A stretch of 64,000 nucleotides of DNA from Wyeomyia smithii (lineage: Eukaryota; Arthropoda; Insecta; Diptera; Culicidae): assembly GCF_029784165.1 (NCBI RefSeq), contig NC_073696.1, positions 110,330,665 to 110,394,664 of the forward strand. The letters run 5' to 3'. Positions 32,453 to 44,303 of this stretch are shown one piece after another; the first letter of the stretch is position 1; the number at the start of each line of letters is the position of its first letter. The notes below the pieces were generated by a model, which was given only the letters and a program-made list of their open reading frames with translations, was not told the DNA's origin and searched no databases. A program made the position numbers and the translations under genes.

Positions 32453-32926
32453 TGGCAAAGAACACGGGTGCCACAGTGGGATCATCGAAACAAGAGTAGG
32501 AAACATGCGGAAAGATATATTACCGGAAAATCCGGCGGAACGTTTGTTCCGGCGCGTGCGTCCAAAGGAGATTATTGTACCGGAGACATCCAACGAGACA
32601 GCAGCACTACTTGCAGCTCTTTCTGCAACTGCTCAAAACGCCAAATATATTTCGGATAGTATGGCCGAATGTACAGAACTCCATCAATGGATACTAAATA
32701 AAAAATCGAAAAACAATACTCAAGAGATACTCGAAGTCTTTCCTCATTTACTCAACTATAACGGACTATTGGTATGGAAAAATTAAAATCATTCAAAACA
32801 AGCATTTTTTTAACGATTTAGTTACAGATTCAACAAGCGTATGAGAGAATACACACTTCGTACAACACAACTGCGGATCTGAAATCATTCCTCAGTCTTG
32901 CTGTGCTGCTCGATGAAAATTGTTAG
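32453..32926 (+). pseudogene. SAM-domain gene, downstream exons 5 and 6
   Basis: About 32453-32771 reads GKEHGCHSGIIETRVGNMRK and on to EILEVFPHLLNYNGLL, with donor TTG|GTATGG. Exon 6 (from 32828) continues in phase, IQQAYERIHTSYNT...LAVLLDENC, to a TAG. The ordered hydrophobic pattern (G.H.GYL..R...MRK; FP.LL.YNG) is that of SAMD3-like repeat-associated proteins. The terminal TAG may be premature, since a further conserved segment lies downstream. Confidence 0.6.
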
Positions 32927-33229
32927 CTCAGCGTGGAAGATTGTAAGTATCATATGTTTTGAAGGTAACAATACATTTTCATTTTTTTGTTTGTTTTTAA
33001 AGCTAACCTAAAAGGTTTACTGATATTTCAAAAAAAAACTTGGAAACCGCGGAGTTAAGCGAGTGGCTGACACGAACGAACAGCTTTCAATGGAGGAACT
33101 GCTAGTATGGCCTTTAATCCGGTGGATGAAGGTAATTTAAGTCTATTAAGCTACTTTAGAGCATGCTATAATTTGAAAAATGTTTACCATATTTTAGAGC
33201 AACGGCGACCCAGAAAACGTACAAGTCGA

Positions 33230-33530
33230 CATCTATAAAAGTAACAAAACAGATCCACATATTTTATGTATCGGCGAAAAGCTGTCTCGGGGAAATATGT
33301 ATTTGATATTCTATTCATACTCCATATCTTGTGGAAATTCATCGTTACAGGCGATAGAGGTTTTTTTCAAATCGTTTTCCGTTTTGGGAATACCCATACC
33401 GCTTCAATTAAAGAAAATTCACGATTTCCTGTCCATTAAATTATGGAAAACGTTAAGTTCGACAAACAGTGTGACAGTTCAAAGGTTAATTTCAAAAATT
33501 ATCGACTACGAGCAAAGCCTTGAAGATTGA
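33230..33530 (+). pseudogene. SAM-domain gene, C-terminal exon relic
   Basis: Frames around 33230-33530 read LQAIEVFFKSFSVLGIPIPL and LKKIHDFLSIKLWK, matching the usual C-terminal layout (aldvLFKsf.VL.....l..f..FL). Frame changes and missing sequence mean the exon is not intact. Confidence 0.5.
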
Positions 33531-33899
33531 CTGCATTTCACTTTAATATTTAATCATTGAAATAAATTCAATTATCTTATCTGCGAACCATACAGGTGAT
33601 AATTTATCTGGTGAACATCCTGGCACATTTGCGGCTCTCCCGCAGGTTAAGTATTAGTTTTAAAAATTTCTTAGGAACTATCGTTTTCTCGTCAAGCGCT
33701 TTGCCAGGTAAGCTCATTCTTTTCAACGTTTTTTTTATCTCAAATGGAGATCACAGGTTAAGCAGCATAAATTTGTTGTCTTGTCATTATTTCGACCTTC
33801 TTATAGACGACAATTGAGACGTGACAATTTTCGCCCATAAGAAAGTTGCGAGAATTATATAGGACGACAAATTCGCATCGCCAACCCTGTAATTTCTTA

Positions 33900-34447
33900 A
33901 ACATGTATTTTTAGTCTAGCTTGAGTCAGTTTGACTCAAAAAAAGCTTTGAAAAAATTGACTCAAAATTGGGTAATTTTTACTTAGTTCCGCATTTGGTA
34001 TCGCATACTCCAGATTGAGTTATTCAACCGAAATTGAGTCAATTTCACTCAAAATTGCTTCGAAAGAATAAACTCAATGTTGAGTCATTTAGACCTAACG
34101 TTGCGTTCGGTGTTGTGTACCTAATATTGAGGTAACCGAGTTGCATTGAGTAAATTCTACTCAAAACCTGCTTCAGAAGAACAAACTCAACGTTGGGTAA
34201 TTTTGATCGAAAATTGTGTACACTGTTGGATACCTAGTATTAACTCAATTAAATGAAATTGAGTGAATTCTACCCAAGACACAGTTTAGAAGATTGAACT
34301 CAACGTTGGATATTTTTAACGGATTATTTCACATAGTGCTATATACCTACTATTGACATAATCGATAACTACTCAAAATTGGCTTCCTGCACGGAACGAC
34401 CCATTGAGTGAAATAAACATGATAATGGGTACTTTTTGTTTTCCGTG
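33900..34447. repeat. Right subterminal region of the CMC element
   Basis: A dense set of ACTCAA(C/A)NTTGAGT-like half-sites in both orientations, about one every 30-60 bp. Such repeats serve as transposase binding sites in CACTA elements; this function is inferred. An internal CACGGAACGACCCATTGAG at about 34390 resembles a second, decayed terminus. Confidence 0.65.
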
Positions 34448-36700
34448 TAGAAATTGGAATAAGCCCAATGTAAGAACAATAATAACAATGACACCCACAG
34501 TATAGATGTAAAACTCATATAGGCGGGATCTCACTAGGCAATGATGGCACAGTTGATATCGGAAACAATCTGCCTAAACTTTTATTTTTACCTTGAAGGC
34601 ACTGTTTAAAAGCACTTGCATCAACCACCCAAAAACAATAACACATTGCTGGTGCCTGTCACTGTGAAATTGAAATTCTTTTGAATTCGTAACATTTATT
34701 TGCCTGAAGAACATTGCGCGCGACACATCGACTGGATGGTTATTATTTTGAGCTGGTTCGATGGATTTGTCCGTTTCCCCAAAAAATTTACACTTTCTTG
34801 GTGGCCGAAGTAAACATTTGACACATACATGCCATGTACTTCCGATGTTTAAGATTAGTTTTCTTTTGAAATACACATCTATCACCCAATATTTTTTATT
34901 TCAATTATTCTCTGCAAGGTTGAATACAATACAATAACTTTTAGCATATACTTTTCAAACTAGATACTGAGAATATATGATAATAAAATTTCAATAATAT
35001 GTACCTCTTCGGCAGTAACAACCATAAGTTTTTTGTTGCCAGAAACACGAGCATCGATACTTTTGAATATGTTGTTCATCATGCAATGATACGTACGAAA
35101 ACAGCTGAGATCAACACTGAATGTTTTAGGAGAATATTTTGTCAACCTATTTTTTACCTTGGTAAAAATATTCAGCTATCATATCAAGTAACAAAAAACA
35201 TTTTTTTGAAATAAAAGACTTCTTATCTTTGAATTATGGAGGCACTGGTGCATACATATGTATGCGTATGTTTAGACTCAAAAAGCAAGACCCCCTGCTA
35301 AGTGGTCATGAAAATATGTCAGCTTATATACAAATGATGCGGAAAAACACAATTGTTTTTTATAAGTAAGAGCAACGGAATAAACAAGCTAATGAGCTAA
35401 TGAAAACAACTCTTTAATTTTTTTTGTTACCCATCGACTTTTGTCAGCAGCTACCAGTAGAGCTTTATCAAAATTATATACCCGTGAGGGAAAAGTTAAA
35501 CACAATACAAGAAAATATGATTGCCAGGGGGATGAATTTGTAGAATAACATATGCACGCAAAGCTGGCTATGTTTGCTTTCTTCCTTCGTTGAATCACAC
35601 ACATGTATAAAAGTGACATCATCATAACCAATCTATCTAGATGAAAGATCAGATGCTAGTGACGCACATCTCACATATACTTCGACCATTCTAATTAAAA
35701 CGTATTATTTGAATAGAACTTTGAGAGTACAGAGCAGAGTGGTGCGTGCATGTAGAGCACGCATAAAGTTGGGATTATTCAATTTTAAAAAACAAGCAAT
35801 ACGGTACATATTTTTCGCTCAGGACATTTGTAATGTACTCTATGTATTTTTTTCATGGAAAAACAAATTGTAGTTCAAAATTAGAGTTTCCTCAAAATAA
35901 ATCGACACCAAATTTATGCGTGCTAACTCGTACCGACACTGTATCAACGAGTGTCAGTGAAGGAAGTGGACTGTTTTGTTTTGGAAATTCCAAAGCGTTG
36001 TAAAATGTAGTGATGGATTTTCCCGCAGTGTGTTATCCCCAACCCGGTAGCATCGGCCTTGTTTCCTGAAGCTGCCGTGAAAGACAGTGGCGTTAGTCTC
36101 ATCTATGTTTTTGAAGGTTTGTTCACACAGCAGTGTACGAACGAAGCATAATATATGTTGTACAGAATTATGCGCTCGAATCAATTTATTCATGTAAATA
36201 AAAGCTTTGCTTAACTTTGTTAATGTTTAAAGGTAGCGTTGATATACTATCTCATTTACACATACGTTGAGATGTTAATCCCTAAATCATCGCGCGATGT
36301 CAGCCGCCTGCAAGAAACACCGCCGTTCGAAATCGGCAAGAATAAACGTTGTGTACATTCTATAATGATGCAACGCATTCATTTTTTGTTTCATCAAGCA
36401 AAGCACTCGACGTTATGTGCAATAAATACATCACCCCAAAACAACACATAAACACACTGCAGCTGAACACCGACACTGTATGCACGTATGAACACTGCTT
36501 TTTCTCGTGTTTCGATGAATTAGCTGTCAAATTGCATGTGAAATTGATCCAGTGATCCAGCTAATGCTGGCTTCACTTATGTTGTACGTAAACGTCAGTG
36601 ATGCCACCGGGTTGGTTATCCCACAGATTTGTCCATTCATGGTCGATTAGAAGCGAAAGGTAAGTAATTCTACTTCATTGAAATTTTCGATATGCCGTAA
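34448..36700. other. Intergenic, nothing recognised
   Basis: AT-rich sequence with only short random frames. TTACACATACGTTGAGATGTT at about 36255 is shared with about 24735, so an old repeat may run through here. Confidence 0.35.
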
Positions 36701-36724
36701 ACAAATTGTATTTCTCAATTGCAG

Positions 36725-39700
36725 TTGCAGTTCCCAGCAAGCAAGCGAATATAAATACGGAAAAAATTAAAAAGCAGAAGCAGTACAAGGAGTGCAACAT
36801 TATCAGTGCTATTGCCAATGTTAAAAATGGTTCCATGTCTGTTCACTATGCTTCTGTGTATTACGGAGTTCCACGAACCACACTGCAGTATCGAATGGGT
36901 TTGAAATGTAAACAAAAGGGTACAGTAGGCCCCTACACTGTTTTGTCACAAAATGAAGAGCAGGAAATTGTGACATGGTTGCGAACCATGGAGAGAAAGG
37001 GATTTCCGGTAACTCGTGCCGCCTTGATATTCAAAGTTTCTTCCTATCTTAAAGCTCATCCAAGAACAACACCTTTTAAAAATAATGTTCCAGGTAAGTG
37101 AACATGAAAACATTCAAAATAATTGGAAATAAAACTAAACCGTGGTAATGTTTATTCTAGGAATGGGTTGGTTTCGAGCAGTATGGTCTATATAGGGTGT
37201 GGCAGAAGTATACGTGAAATTGTGGTGGCGAGTCGAAAAATGTAAATAAAATCCGAGTGAGTCGTTGTGACGTCATACCACAAATTATTGTACGTTCTCT
37301 CACGGCATTATATTTTGTTTTTATGTTAATGTTCATTTTGAAAATAATTTTTTATGAAGAAACTATTTCCGAAAACAAAAAAAACAGGGGAGCATACTGT
37401 TCTTGAAACGCTTATTTTTTATTCAATCACATAATTTTTACAATGAAACACAACAAACGTAGCAAATCGCAGTGCAGGATAACTTGAAATAATTGCTGAT
37501 GTTATTTGTGAAACAACAAACAACTTCCTGATTTTTTCAAATGACCGTTTATTAGATTCAAACCAAGCTTGCCTAAAACGAACATCTAAGAAATACTTTG
37601 CATTTCACAATTTTCATTTATTTTTATAATCTTTTTGGCTTTTAGTAGATCCATTTTTGTTTTTAGTCGATCTGTTTCCTCAATCTTACGATTCAAAATC
37701 ATCGAATAACATCATCAATGAGCAACATTACTTCGCTGATTTGTTTCTACTGTAGTTTCTGGTTCGTAACGTTGGCTGTACGAAACGCTAGTTTTACTGG
37801 AATTAGCAAAAAACTACGATGAGTAGTTCGAATGCGAATATGTTCTATTACTCTACTTTTCTGGAAAATTAAAATAAGACTGCTTCCATGTCACCATGTT
37901 AGGTCTTATTGCCTGGTTCCCTCCACATGAGTTTCTCGGTCAGATGTTTTTCGGGATCGCGGGTCCGAGAAGTTGGAGCAAAAAGAAATAGTTCATTTGA
38001 ATGAAGGGCTTCTACTTCACAAAAAGTAAGTACCTGTTCTAACTAGTTTTTTTTTCTTGCACCTCAACGATATAATTCAAAAATTTTGCTGCTGGAAATG
38101 CTGTGGGCCTGTAGGTCCCCGGATTTGTTTCAACACCACAAAACTTCATGAACTTTTTTCATAACACCTGTAAGTTTCGTCTGAAAACAACGTAAATCCA
38201 TGCCTTTTTCGGTACAATGTTCACAAATATCTCAACAGGAAACGGCACATTCAGGCATTTCTTTTTTTTCCAGTTATTGCAGGAAAAAAATCGAATTTAA
38301 GATAAAATGGTACCTATTTATTTACACTATAACACTGCAGGAATATGACACCGAAACATTGGTGTGACGTAGTACTCTTTCATAGCAACGGTAGTGTAAA
38401 TAAAATCATAGCAGTTTTACACATGATATTGAAAAGTGATTTGAATGTGTATGTAAAACTATGATACATCTGCCACACCCTATATAAACCATACTGGGTT
38501 TCGAGGATTCATGAAACGACATCCAGATTTAGCTTTACGAACACCTGAACCGGTGACTCTGGCAAGCGCTAAAGTCTCCGAGAAAAATCTTCAGACCTGG
38601 TTCCAAACCGTTCGATACTACTTGCTGGAAAATGGATTGATTAAGATACTGAAGATTCAACGAGAATATACAATGGAGACGAATCTGGATTTTGTTTGAA
38701 CCCTTTATCTAAGCGTGTGCTCGCTACACGAGGTACTAAAAACGTATCTATCGTGGAAACAGGAAGTAGTAAGCAAAACATAACAGTTATGTTCTCTTTT
38801 TGTGCTGATGGCTCTGTAGTACCTCCAGATGTCATTTTATTTCAAAAAAGATTAAGTAAGGAACTTATCCAATCCTTTCCGGCGAATTGGGGCCTAGGCC
38901 ATTCCGAAAATGGATGGATGGACTCGAAAAACTTTGTTTTATACTAAGAAATTTTTTTAACCCATTCTTGATTAAAAAAGGAGTAACATTTCCGGTGATC
39001 TATTTTGTAGACGGTCATAAATCATACACTGCAATACAAGCAGCTGATGTTTGCCAACGGCTTGGAATTATTTTAACTGCTCTATGTCCAAATGCTACGA
39101 GGATTATCCAGCCGGCCGATGTCGGCGTTTTCAAGCCACTTAAGACCAAATGGAACCAAATCGTGGATCGGTGGAAACTAGAAAATAATTTCGCAGCAGT
39201 GACATTGTTGCAGTTCGGCTCCTTGTTACAAAAAGCTATGGACGAAGCTTTCAACCCAAGCATCATCATATCTGCGTTTGCTGCATGTGGGTTATTTCCG
39301 TATAATGCGAATGCTGTAAACTACACTAAATGCATAGTTCAGAATGAGGAGCTGCGTAGCTGCAAATCGAATACGGAAAGTGGTAAAGAAAATTCTGCAA
39401 AAAAAGGTTTCTGGGTCCCGTACGAAACGATCGAACATTCTATCAATATGATAGCACCGTCGAAGATACAGATGCTAATAACTGAGAACGACGAATGTCT
39501 CTCACAGGATGATAGATGCCTTGCTTATATTTATAAAAACATTTTAACAAACAGTTACGAAGCGATCGCATTAGACACTACTGATGAAATGAATCCTCAA
39601 GGTATGTTATTTAGTCACTGCAATAAAAACGCCAAATACATATGGCTGTTTGTTCATTGCAGAATATGTGCTTTTGAACGAATCTGATAAAAGCATCTCA

Positions 39701-40203
39701 AGCTGCGATGTGATCGAATTAGACATTATAGACAAATAAAACCCGAGGGGTAAGCTATTTGTTTTTAAGCTCTTGATTTTTAATGTTTTCTCATTGCAGA
39801 AAATTCGGAATTCGAAGCCCCAACTTCTGTTTATACAATGGAACAGGCTTCCGTTAACGAAAACGGTAGTTCGCCGAATGGAGATATAAATTTCTGGAAC
39901 ACTCCCGCAAATTTCACACGAAAACATCGGAGCTATAAACAAAAATCCTATTCAATACTGACTGCCGAGGAGAGGTTGAGCGAAATGATTTCAATAGAGA
40001 AGGAAAAGATTGAATTGGGAAGAATCAGGCAGGAAAAAATGGCCATTAGAGCAGAGAAAAAAGCTACACTAGAAAAGGAGAAAATGCTGAAACGAGAACA
40101 GAGACTAAAAAGGAAACAAGAAAGAGAAGATGCTATTAAAAAGAAACGGGAGGTCAAAAATGACCCCAGGAATAAGAAGCTAGGAGAAGTCGAGGCGCAA
40201 TAG
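36725..40203 (+). pseudogene. Spliced pogo/Tigger-like transposase, interrupted
   Basis: Exon 36725-37093 has a pipsqueak/CENP-B-type helix-turn-helix (AIANVKNGSMSVHYASVYYG then VPRTTLQYR). The next exon starts at 37161 in the matching phase but is split by a 1318-bp insertion; after it the frame continues GFMKRHPDLALRTPE. The DDE_1 catalytic core has Asp in NGDESGF (about 38680), YFVDGHKSY (about 39006) and QPADVGVFKPLK (about 39115). A donor at about 39602, a short exon and a final exon (39800-40203) rich in Lys/Glu/Arg coiled coil follow. Frameshifts near 38655 and 38935 and a TAA at about 39737 inactivate it. Terminal repeats were not identified. Confidence 0.85.
37179..38496. mobile_element. 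1.3-kb non-autonomous element with 9-bp target duplication
   Basis: Inverted ends of 28 bp begin CAGTATGGT on both sides and include the shared core TATATAGGGTGTGGCAGA. A perfect 9-bp duplication GGTTTCGAG stands at 37170-37178 and 38497-38505. Removing the element and one duplication restores the host transposase exon. Nine bases favours a MULE-type element; an 8-bp hAT with one extra G is possible. No coding frame. Confidence 0.92.
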
Positions 40204-41373
40204 AACAAACGAATACAGAGAAGAAAGGAAAAACTGATTTTGTAATTATCCGAACGTTGAAGAATGTCTTATGAAATAAATTACTGAATAAACTGCCATT
40301 GAATTTAATTTTTATCGTAGAGCAATAGTATAACACTCCCTGCTTTTTCATGCACCCCTAGCAACATACTATAGGTTAACAGTGTTTTTGTATTAATTAA
40401 TATTCAATCACTGTATACGATTGCAGGAACAAACTAGCTTAAAGTAAAATAGGGTTTTGGCAGGTGTTCTGCAGCAGTTTTATGCGAAAACCTGTCGAAG
40501 AAACCCACTGCTTAAGTCGGTCGATACCCTAGGTGATCATGTAGCATAGAAATTGTACTGCTTTATTCTGATAGATATGGAAGAGTTTACTAACTACTCA
40601 AACAAGGCAGAGCGGGTTATATTATGTAACTCTTTAATTGAAAACCAAAACTTACAAAAAAGTTCGACGGATAGATTTTGTTGACGAAATCAAATTCTAA
40701 ATTAATTATTTCATACAATACAGTCGTCAGGTAAACAACGTGTACTGAATTTTGACATTTGCGTGAAATGCGTTTGTGCTCACTAACACACACTCAGATT
40801 TCCTCCACTTTTTTCAACTGACGATGAAAACATTTTATGTGCCCATAATGGAAATTGTGTTGACGATATAAGAACCAAAGTATGAAGATTTTGAATTAAG
40901 CATTAGAACTTCTACGTTACCTAGAATAGTTTTGCTCTTTAGTAATAAGTTGAGGGGTTGTCAGCAAACATATCAAAATACAGCATGACGGTACTTCGTA
41001 ACTAATGTGACATTAGAGCTCATTTTTAACAGGATTGCTGCTTAGACTGCCGAGAATACAACAAATACCCTATATAAATATATGCAACAAAATTTTTACA
41101 AGTGTTTATATATTAACATCTATGCTAACATTTTTTCATGTTTGTTAAGGGCGAAAACTACTTTATATCAAAAGGAAATAGAATAAAGAATAAGCCCTTT
41201 TTGTTGTTTACGTTAGTGAAAGGCGAAACTTGACTTCATCTTGATGAATGGGCGAAATCAAAGTTGTCAACAAAATAAACATCAAAAGCAAAGGTCGTAC
41301 TCCAATACAATAGATCAAAATAGATCAATAGATCAAATACAATAGATCAGCAGATCAAAATAAGGTGCAAAGT
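40204..41373. other. Downstream of the pogo-like element, nothing recognised
   Basis: AT-rich. A run of short direct repeats of (A)TAGATCA occurs at about 41310-41360. No coding frame. Confidence 0.35.
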
Positions 41374-42071
41374 ATAGAGATAAGTGACTTTTCACCTACG
41401 CACACTAGTAAACGGGTAAACCCGTGTAATGTTGTTTTTGTTTCTTCCAAACTGAAAATCATCGCATCTCGTTGCTTCGACTTTTATCACTTTTTACCAT
41501 TTTTGGTCGATTATGTTCAGCAGCTTCTTCCAATTTCTGATCACGAATGACAAAAATTATTCAGAAACAAGTTTGAAACATAGGATGAGTGTTCAACTTA
41601 ATATTTGTCCAGCTGCTAAAAACATAGCATTGCAAACAAAACAGCTCTTTGTAAATATTTTCCTCAACTGGTTGCACTAACACATTCGTACGTAAAAAGG
41701 TCTATAGGGCGATACTGTCGAGCAGATCGAAAAAGGCGCATAGACCTTTTTACGTACGAATGTATTAGTACACCTAGTTGAGGAAAGTATTTACAAATCG
41801 CCTTTTTGTTTGCTATGCTATGTTTTTGGTAGCTGGACAAATATTCAGTTGAATACTTATTATAAGTTCTAAACTCGTTTCTGAATGAATTTTTCATTCG
41901 TGATCATGAATCGGGGGAAGCTGCTGAACATTATCGACCAAAAATGGTAAAAAGTGATAAAAAGTCGGAGCAACGAGATGCGATGATTTACAGTTTGGAG
42001 GAAACAAAAGCAACTTTACATGAGTTTACACGTTCATTAGTGTGCGTAGGTGAAAAGTCACTTATCTCTAT
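41374..42071. mobile_element. 698-bp foldback element, two 332-bp arms
   Basis: The left arm 41374-41705 and right arm 41740-42071 are inverted copies of equal length, roughly 90 percent alike by eye, with a 34-bp spacer. The outer terminus is ATAGAGATAAGTGACTTTTC. No transposase is encoded. The superfamily is unknown. One arm alone occurs at 27940-28271. Confidence 0.9.
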
Positions 42072-43227
42072 CCAGTTTTTTACGCGCCATAATGGAAAAT
42101 TCGTAATATTTTACCTACCTTTTTGACAACTCCGCTTACGTCAGTTTGACTTTCTACACGCTGCTTTATTTTAACTCTAATTTGATTAGGATCTACTCAG
42201 TTTGGTATTTTTATGCAAAATGTCAAAAAGTGAGTTATCGGGTACTGGATAATTGAGTAACATTTACCCAAATTTTCATAATTACCATGTTTACTCAGTT
42301 TTGAGTTATTATCCATGATGTTAACTCACCCCTGAGTATATGTATATGTCAAAAGTTTTCAACAGCGATATTATCTGTTTCCGAAGAACAATTGGTGTCG
42401 CTTTTTATTCGTTTGCTAGCAGTAAGTATTTGATCTTTCATCAAATCAATAATTTCCTAATCAATTACATTACAAACAACATGTAGCAAAATTCCATAAC
42501 AATTTCAGCCCAACATCATTATTGCAGAGGATTTGAAAACATAAAAAACATCTCTTCAAAATGAACAACCGCATGTTGTGTGTCCTGCGATGCCGTTTTA
42601 GGTCGGGCTTTTATTCGTGATAATGAACGGAAACATTTGTATCGATGTACAGTGCCCAAAACATGCAATCGATACAATTTAAATCCTTCGCAGTGTTTGG
42701 TGACGGATGATTTCACGGGCAACTGTGAACCGGTTGGTTGCCGCATTATATAAAGACACGTGAATGATTTAAAACTTTTATAATGTTTCGATAAAAAATA
42801 AATCTATGATTTTGATTGTTCTGAATTTATTTTATTTATCGAGTCAGATTTACAAAAACCAGAAATCATCAAATTTCCAAATTTAGGCAAACTGCGTAAC
42901 TTGTACTCATTTTCGTTAATTCCTGGTTTGCATAAACAGAGTAGATTCTAATCAGTTTTTGACGTATGACGCCCTTACTCAGAAGTGAGTAACCGTAAAA
43001 GTACTCAAATTAGGGTACCTCCACTTTTTTCAAAAATGGGTCATATCTAACTCACTTTAGAGTAACAAATAATGAGCGTGTATGTACTGCGCAAGGAAAA
43101 CAATAAATCTGGCAAAATTATTGTTGCCAAAACTCCAGAGATCACGAAACTGACGTAAGCAGAGAGGTTCGCAAATTACGAACACGCATTATAGCACCCG
43201 CCATTATGGTGCGTAAAAAGCTGGATT
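42072..43227. mobile_element. MITE with ACGCRCCATAATGG ends, split by another MITE
   Basis: Left end CCAGTTTTTTACGCGCCATA and right end (reverse complement) CCAGCTTTTTACGCACCATA, with inner arms sharing CGCTTACGTCAGTTT / CTGCTTACGTCAGTTT. The middle is occupied by the CACG-ended element 42157-43080. A half copy is at about 58988-59160. Confidence 0.75.
42157..43080. mobile_element. Small CMC-like element (CACGCTC ends), second copy, 924 bp
   Basis: Ends CACGCTGCTTTATTTTAACT and (reverse complement of right) CACGCTCATTATTTGTTACT, flanked by TA on both sides (42155-42156 and 43081-43082). The subterminal regions are rich in ACTCA/GAGTAA motifs, as at 29551-30069, but the interior differs and is longer. 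The interior has a frame of no known family. Confidence 0.78.
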
Positions 43228-44303
43228 GTAAAGGGCGAAACAATCAATTCTTGAATATACCATGTAAAGCGACTGAAATTCAAGTTTTAGGTTTACCATG
43301 TACAAAGCTAGAGCATTTTTGCTTTCATTAGAATATTTAGATGACAAACATATTGTTCAATAATTATTTAGGATTTGAATTACTGATTTGTTTGCCTTTT
43401 TTGAGTTTTGTTGCCATTGTAAGATTCGCCCTAATTACGAAGTAGTCCGGAAATGAGAGAAATAAGATGAATATAGGTGCACCAAGCAGTTGAGATGAAT
43501 AATGGAGCGATTGCCCTATTTTCATCCCGTACATTTTGACAATTGCATATGAGAGATCGCGTTGGTACGAGCCAACTAGCTGACATCTCTATCCTAATCC
43601 CATTGCTCTTGTTATCTTTTTTTACCTTTGACTTGTTTTTGTTTTCTTCTCTTTTCAATTACCACAGCAAATGTTAAATCATATCAGCTCACTGTAGTGT
43701 GAACGCTCGAAGTGATATCCGATATCATCTGGCGATATCAGGTGATATCCGGCGTAGTCTGAACAAGGCATAAATGCATTGATATAATTCGAAAGATTTT
43801 CTTTCCACTTTGAAATGTTTGACAAGTATGTAGTGCGAATTAAACAGTAAATCATTTCACTTCGACGTGATTTTTTTTTAATAGGGTAAGTAAATACATC
43901 GACAAAAAGATCTGAATATCGTCGCATGAATCGATTCTCTCAGGAATCGATTACGTTCATCTGTCATTAGTTTTGGAACGGCAAACTGTTAAGAAACTGT
44001 TTGTTTTGTTTCGCTGGCAGATACGGTCGAAGAAAGTTTATAAGCTTTGAGATTAGGATACATTCGAATGGGTGTTGTTTTTCGTAATTCGCTAAAAATA
44101 AACAATAAGTGCTGCTCTTAGCCTATTATGTGATTATAAGTTTAGTGTATCGAAATTCAGTATGCGGATGGAACGGTTCTGTGATCGTCGACGAAACTTG
44201 AAGAGAGCGAATCTCAACTAGGCATTGTACAACCACAGAACAATTATTCTGAGGACGGTATCTCTTTTTCCTGGGTAAAAATAAGACTAAAATAGTCAGC
44301 AGG
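43228..44303. other. Upstream region of the sugar-transporter gene
   Basis: Holds the presumed promoter and 5' untranslated region. A cluster of GATATC/GATATCNGATATC motifs lies at 43711-43752. No convincing TATA box near the ATG. Confidence 0.4.

Larger units (their letters stand above)
19106..34447 (+). mobile_element. 15.3-kb CMC/EnSpm-like DNA transposon
   Basis: The left terminus CACGGAAAACAAAA, two bases, TACCCA (19106-19127) matches the reverse complement of the right terminus (34447 leftward), which has the same 14 bases, two different bases, then TACCCA. TA lies immediately outside both ends (19104-19105 and 34448-34449). Subterminal regions hold many ACTCA/TGAGT motifs. Inside are a zinc-finger plus tnp2-type transposase (20019-22567) and exons of a SAM-domain gene (19547 to about 33530), both decayed. 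Introns hold at least seven nested MITEs. CACxx ends, tnp2-type motifs and size fit the CMC superfamily. Pairing of ends 15 kb apart is inference strengthened by orientation, length of match and matching TA. Confidence 0.75.

Noticed and set aside
40204..41373. Terminal repeats for the pogo-like transposon
   Set aside because: I looked for an inverted partner to the sequence upstream of 36700 and found no convincing pair.
43711..43752. GATATC cluster as an operator upstream of the sugar-transporter gene
   Set aside because: Interesting symmetry but only four short motifs and no known factor; could be the edge of another MITE.
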